This document shows, one piece after another, positions 1 to 5,761 of a stretch of 10,193 nt of DNA. The position numbers were made by a program, and so were the translations under genes. The stretch is from Alphaproteobacteria bacterium MarineAlpha3_Bin3 (GTDB taxonomy: Bacteria > Pseudomonadota > Alphaproteobacteria > Rhodospirillales > Casp-alpha2): assembly GCA_002938075.1 (NCBI GenBank), contig PTLK01000052.1, forward strand, positions 1 to 10,193, given 5' to 3'. Below the pieces are notes generated by a model, which searched no databases, had not been told where the DNA came from, and saw only the letters and a list, made by a program, of their open reading frames with translations. Position 1 is the first letter of the stretch. Each line of letters starts with the position of its first letter.

Positions 1-51
1 GTCCGCACACCAAAGAAGAACTCGAAAAAAAAGGAACAATCCCGACGGTGA
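1..51 (+). CDS. C-terminal fragment of an upstream gene, possibly lptE
   Basis: Frame 1 is open from the left edge and ends in TGA at 49-51. It gives the very basic tail VRTPKKNSKKKEQSRR. The TGA overlaps the GTG start of holA in a 4-nt GTGA arrangement typical of translationally coupled genes. In many alphaproteobacteria the LPS-assembly lipoprotein gene lptE lies directly upstream of holA, so lptE is the likeliest identity. That is an inference from gene order, because only 16 residues are visible and none is diagnostic. Frame 2 is also open, to position 74, and cannot be fully excluded. Confidence 0.35.
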   Translation, partial: VRTPKKNSKKKEQSRR

Positions 52-1139
52 AGATTTCCGGCTCACGAATTAACCAATTTCTTCGCCAACCCGACCCCAA
101 GGTCGCCGCCGTTCTTTTGTTCGGCCCCGATCAGGGCCTGGTACGCGAATGGGCCGAAGAACTGGTATTGACCGTCGTCGACGATCCGGCAGACCCTTTT
201 CGGGTCTCGGTATTTACCGGCGCCGACATCAAGGCCGACCCCCCTTGCCTTGTCGACGAGGCGGCGCAGCTTTCAATGACCGGGGGCCGCCGTGTCATTT
301 GGGTTCATGAAGCCACCGACGGACTTTCCCGGATCTTCGAATCTTTTTTTGACAACACCGGGCATGACAATCTTGTCATCGTCGAGGCCGGCACCCTTAG
401 TCCCCAGTCGTCCCTGCGAAAACTCTTCGAAAAATCCAGCCATGGGGTATCCATCGGGTGTTACGAAGACGATGCCATGGAGCTTGAGGCTGTTGTCCGT
501 GAAACATTAGGCCGCCATGGGCTTAGCCCCACCGCCGAGGCCCGGGACTATCTTGTCGAAAATCTTGGTAGCGACCGGAGGGTGACCCGCAGCGAACTGG
601 AAAAACTTGCCCTTTACGCCCTTTCCGGCACGGCGAATAGAGACGGCGCCGGGAGCGCCAGGGGCATTGGAGGAAGCAACGGTAGCAACGGCAGAGCGAA
701 TCCCGTCGGCCTCGAGGACGTCATAGCGTGCATTGGTGACAGTTCCGCCATGTCCCTTGATTCCATCGCCTATGCCACAGCCAGCGGCGACTCCCGGGCC
801 CTCGACCGGGCCTTTGAAAGGGCGCTAATGGAAGGCACCAGCCCGATCGGAATTCTTCGCGCCGTAGGTCGGCATTTGCAACGGATTCAAATGGCCCTCG
901 GGCTAGTTGACGGCGGCGCGACTTCCGACAAGGCCATGGCCGGACTCAGGCCCCAGGTCATTTTCAAGTTCAAATCAGAGTTCCAAACGCAGATGAAACA
1001 CTGGCAAAAAAACCGGCTTGCCGACGCCCTTGAGTTGATTACCGAGGCGGAAATCGACTGCAAAACCACGGGCTTTCCCGCCCAGGCCGGTTGTCATCGC
1101 GCACTGATCCGGATCGCCCAGGCCGCCCGGACCCGTTAA
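48..1139 (+). CDS. holA: DNA polymerase III subunit delta
   Basis: This is the delta subunit of the clamp loader, which opens the beta sliding clamp during chromosomal replication. At 363 residues it is slightly longer than typical. The N-terminal AAA+-like domain has the expected degenerate nucleotide site (FGPDQGLVRE, residues 25-34), since delta does not hydrolyse ATP. A helical middle domain covers roughly 145-195. The C-terminal collar domain runs from about 221, with GLEDVIACIGD and the later helices (GILRAVGRHLQRIQ, 268-281). Between them lies a Gly/Ser/Asn-rich insert (about 194-218) absent from typical homologues as I know them. The start is GTG at 48, because MKISGSRI matches the usual beginning of alphaproteobacterial HolA. 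AAGGA at 31-35 may be its ribosome binding site, though the 12-nt spacing is long. The gene converges on parB across a 41-nt gap that shows a T-rich stretch (1149-1166) but no convincing terminator hairpin. Confidence 0.93.
   Translation: MKISGSRINQFLRQPDPKVAAVLLFGPDQGLVREWAEELVLTVVDDPADPFRVSVFTGADIKADPPCLVDEAAQLSMTGGRRVIWVHEATDGLSRIFESFFDNTGHDNLVIVEAGTLSPQSSLRKLFEKSSHGVSIGCYEDDAMELEAVVRETLGRHGLSPTAEARDYLVENLGSDRRVTRSELEKLALYALSGTANRDGAGSARGIGGSNGSNGRANPVGLEDVIACIGDSSAMSLDSIAYATASGDSRALDRAFERALMEGTSPIGILRAVGRHLQRIQMALGLVDGGATSDKAMAGLRPQVIFKFKSEFQTQMKHWQKNRLADALELITEAEIDCKTTGFPAQAGCHRALIRIAQAARTR
672..692 (+). repeat. 9-bp in-frame tandem repeat in holA
   Basis: Two copies of a 9-bp unit (GGAAGCAAC, GGTAGCAAC) plus GGC encode GSNGSNG, residues 209-215 of HolA. 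The repeat lies in the flexible insert between the helical middle domain and the collar domain. It is probably a replication-slippage expansion in a tolerant loop. Confidence 0.7.
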
Positions 1140-1180
1140 ACCCCAGGCTTTCTTTTTTTGTTCTTTAGGACGGCCCAGGC

Positions 1181-2167
1181 TTAACCGGCGGCCTTTTTCT
1201 TTCCCCGCCCCTTGGCGCTTAAGGCAATGGACAGCTTGAGTTTTGGCCTCGGTTTTCCAGGGGGCTTGTCGGTAACTTTCTCCGGGGCCGTTGCCGGAAT
1301 GCCGCCCTTACCGAGGCGAAGGAGGATGTCGTCGAGCTGCTCCAATGAATCGTAATGGACCGTCAGCGACCCGCCGCCGCCCTTGAATTTTATCCCCACC
1401 TTGAGGCCGAGTAGATTGGCCAGGTCGCGTTCCAGGGACAGGGTATCGACGTCTTTGTGGTCCGGTTTGGGCGGCGCCTCCTTTTGGCGCTGTTCCTTTT
1501 TGACCAGCCTTTCTGTTTGCCGGACGTTGAGGCCTTTTTTCACCACCTGGCGGGCGACTTCCAAGGGGTTCGGCGCGTTCAGCAGCGCCCGCGCGTGGCC
1601 AGCGGAAAGGTTTTCTGAATCCAGCATCTTCTTGACCGGCTCGGGCAGGCCCAACAGGCGGATCATGTTGGCGACATGGCTTCGGCTCTTGCCGACGGTT
1701 TTGGCCAGCACTTCCTGGGTGTGGGAGAATTCATCCATCAGGCGTTGGTATCCGTCGGCCTCCTCGAGCGGCGAAAGGTCCTGGCGCTGAAGGTTTTCGA
1801 CCAGCCCCAATTCCAGTGATTTCTGGTCGTTGAGGTCCCTGATGATGACCGGAACCTCGTGCACCTTGGCCATCTGTGCGGCGCGCCAACGCCTCTCGCC
1901 GGCGATGATCTCGAAGGCGTCCTTCTGTTCCGGATGGCGGCGGACCAGGAGCGGCTGAATGATCCCGTTTTCCCTGACCGACTGCGCCAGTTCCTCGATC
2001 AGGTCCTCATCGATGGAGTGACGGGGCTGATAGCGCCCGGGATAGAGGCGCTCTACGGGCACCAGCCGGGAACCCTTGAGGTGCCCGGAATCGCTTTTGG
2101 CTTCGAGTTCTTCGCCGAGCAGGGCGTTGAGGCCGCGGCCGAGGTTTTGACGCTTGTTTTCCGCCAT
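1181..2167 (-). CDS. parB: Chromosome partitioning protein ParB
   Basis: ParB is a CTP-dependent DNA clamp. It loads at parS, spreads along the chromosome and stimulates ParA to segregate origins. The protein is 328 residues. The N-terminal LGRGLNALLG (9-18) is the ParA-activating motif. The ParB/Srx CTPase domain carries RYQPR (45-49), GERRWRAAQ (90-98) and ENLQRQDL (124-131). A helix-turn-helix for parS recognition lies around 150-172 (TVGKSRSHVANMIRLL), and a C-terminal dimerisation domain at about 240-287. An unusual tail of about 40 residues, rich in Lys, Arg and Pro, follows. The ATG overlaps the parA stop by one base (TGATG), so the two genes are probably translationally coupled. Two perfect parS sites lie within 3.6 kb. 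Stop is TAA. Confidence 0.96.
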   Translation of the reverse strand: MAENKRQNLGRGLNALLGEELEAKSDSGHLKGSRLVPVERLYPGRYQPRHSIDEDLIEELAQSVRENGIIQPLLVRRHPEQKDAFEIIAGERRWRAAQMAKVHEVPVIIRDLNDQKSLELGLVENLQRQDLSPLEEADGYQRLMDEFSHTQEVLAKTVGKSRSHVANMIRLLGLPEPVKKMLDSENLSAGHARALLNAPNPLEVARQVVKKGLNVRQTERLVKKEQRQKEAPPKPDHKDVDTLSLERDLANLLGLKVGIKFKGGGGSLTVHYDSLEQLDDILLRLGKGGIPATAPEKVTDKPPGKPRPKLKLSIALSAKGRGKKKAAG

Positions 2168-2976
2168 CAGGCTGAGATTCGCCGCTCCCTGTGGATGACC
2201 TCGCCGGCCAGGCTGAGATAGGCCTGCGAACCGGCGCAGTTCAAATCATACACCATCACCGGGAGTCCGTGGGAGGGGGCTTCGGACACCCGCACGTTGC
2301 GGGGGATGACGGTCTTGTAAACCTTGTCGCCGAAGAAGTCGCGGACGTCGTTGGCAACCATTTGCGACAGATTGTTGCGGCAGTCGTGCATGGTCAGGAC
2401 GATGCCCTGAATATCGAGTTCGGGATTAAAGGCGGACTTGACCCGTTCGATGGTTTTGACCAATTGACTCATCCCTTCGAGGGCGAAGAACTCGCACTGC
2501 AAAGGCACCAGCACCGCGTGGGCCGCGACCAGGGCATTGACCGTCAGCAGGCCGAGCGCCGGCGGGCAGTCGATGAGGACGTAATCATAATCATAGGCTC
2601 CGTCCTCGAGGGTCGCTTTGAGGCAGTATTCCCGGCGCTCCAGGCCGACCAGTTCGATTTCCGCCCCCGACAGGTCAATACCCGAGGGAACGATATCGAG
2701 ACCGGGAATTTCGGTTTTGCGGATCGCTTCCATCACCTTGGCCTCGCGGATCAGGACGTGGTAGGAATTGCATTCCCGGTCCTGGCGCGGGATGCCGAGG
2801 CCGGTGCTGGCGTTTCCCTGGGGATCGAGGTCGATAATCAGGACCTTTTGCCGGATCGCGGCGAGCGCGGTTGCCAGATTGATGGTCGTCGTCGTTTTTC
2901 CGACCCCGCCTTTCTGATTGGCGATGGCGAGGGTCCGGGTTGGGCGTTTTGGCGGCGATAGTCCTTCAGGAGTCAT
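2167..2976 (-). CDS. parA: Chromosome partitioning ATPase ParA
   Basis: This deviant-Walker ATPase binds the nucleoid nonspecifically as an ATP dimer and moves ParB-parS complexes. Numbered from the TTG at 2988, it shows the P-loop KGGVGKTTT (26-34) with the signature lysine K26. It also shows the second Walker-A-type segment IIDLDPQGN (51-59), Walker B VLIDCPP (137-143) and the family motif IPRNVRVSEAPSHG (228-241). The frame runs to TTG at 2988 (273 aa). I chose the ATG at 2976 (269 aa) as the more usual codon. Neither start has a well-placed Shine-Dalgarno sequence: GGAAG is only 3 nt from the TTG and 15 nt from the ATG. Either start overlaps the 3' end of rsmG. The length is normal for chromosomal ParA. 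It is followed directly by parB. Confidence 0.96.
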   Translation of the reverse strand: MTPEGLSPPKRPTRTLAIANQKGGVGKTTTTINLATALAAIRQKVLIIDLDPQGNASTGLGIPRQDRECNSYHVLIREAKVMEAIRKTEIPGLDIVPSGIDLSGAEIELVGLERREYCLKATLEDGAYDYDYVLIDCPPALGLLTVNALVAAHAVLVPLQCEFFALEGMSQLVKTIERVKSAFNPELDIQGIVLTMHDCRNNLSQMVANDVRDFFGDKVYKTVIPRNVRVSEAPSHGLPVMVYDLNCAGSQAYLSLAGEVIHRERRISA

Positions 2977-3634
2977 TTCGTTGGCCAATTTCTTCCAATT
3001 TCACCACCATCCCTGAGGGTTCGGATAAACTCGGGATCAGTGATTCTTTAATAATCCAATTTTTTTTAGTTTCCGTCAATTCCTTTCGCCATTTTTTTCC
3101 TTTAAGGAATAAACATTGCCCTCCCTTTTTTAACATAGGATTCGCGTATAACAAAAGTTTCCCCATCGACGCGACGCCGCGAACCGTGACCACATCGGCT
3201 TTCAGCTCGGGTAAGTTTTCCACCCGGCAATGGTGAATTATCGCCCCGGCTTGGGTCATTCTGTTGACCTCCATGAGAAAGGCACATTTTCGCTCGTTGC
3301 TTTCTATGAGATGAATTTCCGCTTTGTTATGGTCTTCGGTGATCGCCAGCACCATTCCGGGGAAACCGGCCCCGCTGCCGATATCGGCCACGATTCCGCC
3401 GGCCGCCGGAAGCAGCGGTCCCAATTGCGCTGAATCAAGAATATGCCGCCGCCAGACGTCCTTGAGGCTGCGGCTGGCGACCAGGTTGACCTTTGGTTGC
3501 CATTTCCTCAACAGCGCCACATAGGCTTCCAGGCGTTCGAGGACGCCGTCGGAAACTTCCATAAGCTCCTGGAAGCCCCGGGGCGTCAGGCGGGGAGTCA
3601 GGAGGGGCGTCAGGGGCCGGCTCAAACCGTTCAT
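2966..3634 (-). CDS. rsmG: 16S rRNA (guanine527-N7)-methyltransferase RsmG (GidB)
   Basis: RsmG uses S-adenosylmethionine to methylate N7 of G527 in the 530 loop of 16S rRNA; loss gives low-level streptomycin resistance in several bacteria. Numbered from ATG 3634 (222 aa), it shows VNLVASRSL (49-57), WRRHILDSAQL (61-71), the SAM-binding DIGSGAGFPG (84-93), the motif II acid in LIES (109-112) and the conserved KG at 178-179. The usual TSRALA-type motif appears here as TVRGVAS (150-156). A GTG directly upstream (3637) is an equally possible start; neither has a clear Shine-Dalgarno sequence. The N-terminus carries three LTP[L/R] repeats. Residues about 159-198 are encoded by an island of about 30% GC, although the protein still aligns with the family. 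The gene lies between mnmG, with parS in the gap, and parA, which it overlaps. Confidence 0.95.
   Translation of the reverse strand: MNGLSRPLTPLLTPRLTPRGFQELMEVSDGVLERLEAYVALLRKWQPKVNLVASRSLKDVWRRHILDSAQLGPLLPAAGGIVADIGSGAGFPGMVLAITEDHNKAEIHLIESNERKCAFLMEVNRMTQAGAIIHHCRVENLPELKADVVTVRGVASMGKLLLYANPMLKKGGQCLFLKGKKWRKELTETKKNWIIKESLIPSLSEPSGMVVKLEEIGQRNDS
3051..3079 (-). promoter_or_regulatory. Candidate internal sigma-70 promoter for parAB
   Basis: Read on the minus strand, TTGACG (3079-3074) and GATTAT (3056-3051) are separated by 17 bp. They match the -35 consensus at 5 of 6 bases and the -10 consensus at 4 of 6. The pair lies in the AT-rich 3' third of rsmG, about 55-70 nt upstream of the possible parA starts. 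This would let parAB be transcribed independently of the mnmE-mnmG-rsmG genes. It is a sequence match only, and AT-rich DNA yields such matches easily. Confidence 0.35.
3578..3613 (-). repeat. 12-bp tandem repeat, 3 copies, rsmG N-terminus
   Basis: Three consecutive 12-bp units (CTGACGCCCCTC, CTGACTCCCCGC, CTGACGCCCCGG on the minus strand) encode LTPL, LTPR and LTPR, just before the conserved part of RsmG begins. The units differ at only a few bases. This is probably a recent slippage expansion in a dispensable N-terminal extension. Confidence 0.8.
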
Positions 3635-3673
3635 CACCCTCGGCCGGCGGCGGAAGTGGGTAGGAATCTGGTC

Positions 3674-3689
3674 TGTTTCACGTGAAACA
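3674..3689. promoter_or_regulatory. parS: parS centromere site 1 (ParB binding)
   Basis: TGTTTCACGTGAAACA is a perfect 16-bp palindrome identical to the widely conserved bacterial parS consensus. It lies in the 66-nt gap between the mnmG stop and the rsmG start. ParB nucleates here, binds CTP and slides outward to form the partition complex. The parAB genes are less than 1 kb away on the same strand as rsmG. Confidence 0.96.
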
Positions 3690-3700
3690 TTTCCGCCGGG

Positions 3701-5578
3701 TCAGGCCGTCAGACGATCGTCGCAGCGCCTCACGTGCCCGAGCAGCACCGTCAGCGCCGCCGGGGTGACGCCGGAGATCCGCGCCGCCGCGCCCAGGGTC
3801 GCGGGCCGGGCCTCGGCCAGCTTGGTCCGCACTTCCGTCGACAAGCCGCCGATGGCGTCGAAGTCCAAGTCGTCAGGAAGCTTAAGCTGCTCGTCGCGGC
3901 GGAAGGCGCGGATGTCCGCTTCCTGGCGCTCGATATATCCGGCATAGCCGGATTCGATCTTCAGCTGTTCGGCGATGGCCGGCGGTATACAACTCAATTC
4001 TGGCCAGATGGCGGCCAGGCGGTCGAGTTCGATTCCCGGGTAGGCCAGAAGGGCCTTGGCGCTTCTCTTGATCCCGTCGAGGTTGATGTCGATGCCTTTC
4101 GCCTTGAGCCGGCTGGGCGAGGCGACGAGACGATCGAGAACAGCGCCGGCGTCTCGCAGGGCCTGCATTTTTTCGCCGAACCGCCGTGTCCGTTCCCGGC
4201 CGACGCAGCCGATTTCGATGCCCTTCGCCGTCAGCCGCTGGTCTGCATTGTCGGCCCGGAGCTTGAGCCGGTATTCGGCCCTGGACGTGAACATGCGGTA
4301 GGGTTCGGACGTTCCCAAAGTCACCAAGTCGTCGATCATAACGCCGATATAGGCGTCGGCCCGGTCGAGGATCAGCGGTTCCTCGGCGGCCGCGGCCAGG
4401 GCGGCGTTGATCCCCGCCATCAGGCCCTGGGCGGCGGCTTCCTCGTAGCCGGTGGTGCCATTGATCTGCCCAGCCAGATAAAGCCCGCGAGCGCGGTGGG
4501 TCTCGAGGCTGGGCTTCAGTTCGCGGGGGTCGACGAAATCATATTCGATGGCATAGCCGGGGCGCAGCATCAGGGCCCTCTCGAGCCCGGGGATGGTCTT
4601 TAGGAGTTTCCTCTGCACGTCCTCCGGCAGCGACGTGGAAATGCCGTTGGGATAAACGGTGTGGTCGTCAAGGCCTTCGGGCTCGAGGAAAATCTGGTGG
4701 CGCTCGCGGCCGCCGAACCGGACCACCTTGTCCTCGATAGATGGGCAATAGCGCGGCCCGGTGCCGGCGATCTGCCCCGAATATATCGCCGACAAGTGGA
4801 TGTTTTCTTTGATCAGGGCGTGGCTGGCCGGGGTCGTGCCGGTGATGTGGCAACAGATCTGCGGCGTCTCGATGCGGTCGGTCAAATAGGAAAACGGCAC
4901 CGGTGGATCGTCACTGGGTTGTTCTTGCAAAGACCCCCAGTCGATGGTCCGGCCGTCGAGCCGGGGCGGGGTGCCGGTCTTCAACCGCCCGAGGGAGAAC
5001 CCCAGCCGCTCGAAGGTATAGGCCAATTCCACCGCCGGCTTGTCGCCGATGCGGCCGGCCGGAATCTGGTCGGTGCCGATATGGATCAAGCCGCGCAGGA
5101 AGGTCCCGGTGGTGACGACGACGGCGCGGGCGCGGATGTCCTCGCCGCCGGCGGTCCTGACCCCGGCGATGGCGCCGTCGCCGCCGAGGATCAGGTCCTC
5201 GACCGCATCGGCCAGGATGTCGAGGCCCGGCTGATCGTTGAGCAGGCCCTGGATCGCCCGTTTGTAAAGCTTGCGGTCGGCCTGGGCGCGGGGGCCCTGG
5301 ACCGCCGGTCCCTTGGAGCGGTTGAGGATGCGGAACTGAATCCCAGCCTTGTCGATGGCCCGGCCCATGATGCCATCCAGGGCGTCGACCTCGCGCACCA
5401 GCTGCCCCTTGGCCAGGCCGCCGATGGCCGGGTTGCAGGACATCTCGCCGATGGTCTCGATACGGTGGGACAACAGAAGGGTACGGGCGCCGAGCCGCGC
5501 CGCGGCAGCGGCCGCTTCGCTGCCGGCGTGGCCGCCGCCGATGACGATGACGTCGTATGTTTTTGTCGACAAGAACAT
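3701..5578 (-). CDS. mnmG: tRNA uridine-5-carboxymethylaminomethyl(34) synthesis enzyme MnmG (GidA)
   Basis: MnmG is the FAD subunit of the MnmE-MnmG complex that forms cmnm5U34 from methylene-tetrahydrofolate and glycine. Numbered from ATG 5578 (625 aa, close to the usual 620-630), it has the FAD Rossmann motif GGGHAG (14-19). The conserved cysteine in EMSCNPAIGG is C48, and CCHITGT gives C243, likely equivalent to the second catalytic cysteine of the family. Further signatures are GPRYCPSIEDK (274-284), AGQINGTTGYEEAAAQG (369-385) and TSRAEYRL (431-438), with a GidA-associated C-terminal helical domain including IESGYAGYIERQ (541-552). A TTG at 5614 would add 12 residues and has GGAG only 3 nt away. 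I prefer the ATG because homologues start about 5-8 residues before YDVIVIGGG. parS sites flank the gene on both sides. Confidence 0.96.
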   Translation of the reverse strand: MFLSTKTYDVIVIGGGHAGSEAAAAAARLGARTLLLSHRIETIGEMSCNPAIGGLAKGQLVREVDALDGIMGRAIDKAGIQFRILNRSKGPAVQGPRAQADRKLYKRAIQGLLNDQPGLDILADAVEDLILGGDGAIAGVRTAGGEDIRARAVVVTTGTFLRGLIHIGTDQIPAGRIGDKPAVELAYTFERLGFSLGRLKTGTPPRLDGRTIDWGSLQEQPSDDPPVPFSYLTDRIETPQICCHITGTTPASHALIKENIHLSAIYSGQIAGTGPRYCPSIEDKVVRFGGRERHQIFLEPEGLDDHTVYPNGISTSLPEDVQRKLLKTIPGLERALMLRPGYAIEYDFVDPRELKPSLETHRARGLYLAGQINGTTGYEEAAAQGLMAGINAALAAAAEEPLILDRADAYIGVMIDDLVTLGTSEPYRMFTSRAEYRLKLRADNADQRLTAKGIEIGCVGRERTRRFGEKMQALRDAGAVLDRLVASPSRLKAKGIDINLDGIKRSAKALLAYPGIELDRLAAIWPELSCIPPAIAEQLKIESGYAGYIERQEADIRAFRRDEQLKLPDDLDFDAIGGLSTEVRTKLAEARPATLGAAARISGVTPAALTVLLGHVRRCDDRLTA

Positions 5579-5635
5579 GAGTCGGAATTTAGGGTCGGCA
5601 CCGAACCAAGTCAAATTCTCCGCAGGTCTGGTCCT

Positions 5636-5667
5636 CCGAAGGCCGGGTTCACCGAAGGCCCGGTTGG
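5636..5667. repeat. 16-bp imperfect direct repeat beside parS 2
   Basis: CCGAAGGCCGGGTTCA (5636-5651) is followed directly by CCGAAGGCCCGGTTGG (5652-5667), with 13 of 16 bases identical. The pair ends 3 nt before the second parS and lies in the mnmG leader. The function is unknown, and a local duplication is the simplest explanation. Confidence 0.55.
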
Positions 5668-5670
5668 CGT

Positions 5671-5686
5671 TGTTTCACGTGAAACA
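5671..5686. promoter_or_regulatory. parS: parS centromere site 2 (ParB binding)
   Basis: This is a second perfect copy of TGTTTCACGTGAAACA, in the 183-nt gap between the mnmE stop and the mnmG start and 1,997 bp from site 1. The rest of the gap (5579-5761) holds the 16-bp direct repeat and no convincing promoter or terminator. Paired intergenic parS sites around gidA and gidB are known from other alphaproteobacteria. Confidence 0.96.
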
Positions 5687-5761
5687 CTCTCTTAACCATG
5701 CGATTCCGTTTTGTTCTTTATGCCACAACCAGGGCAGGAACCGGGGCGGACGGAAGGGCCG

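Noticed and set aside
2190..2198. DnaA-box-like TGTGGATGA (8 of 9)
   Set aside because: About two such matches are expected by chance in 10 kb. It is single, inside parA, and there is no box cluster or adjacent AT-rich unwinding element.
2191..2961. 256-codon plus-strand frame opposite parA
   Set aside because: It is a shadow of parA with no recognisable domain; the parA motifs on the other strand are unambiguous.
3648..3698. 8-bp inverted repeat (CGGCGGAA / TTCCGCCG) around parS 1
   Set aside because: It is short, GC-rich and not centred on parS, so probably coincidental.
5709..5720. 12-mer TTTTGTTCTTTA shared by the gaps after mnmE and after parB (also 1157-1168)
   Set aside because: A shared 12-mer is expected by chance in 10 kb and no hairpin accompanies it, so it is not claimed as a terminator.
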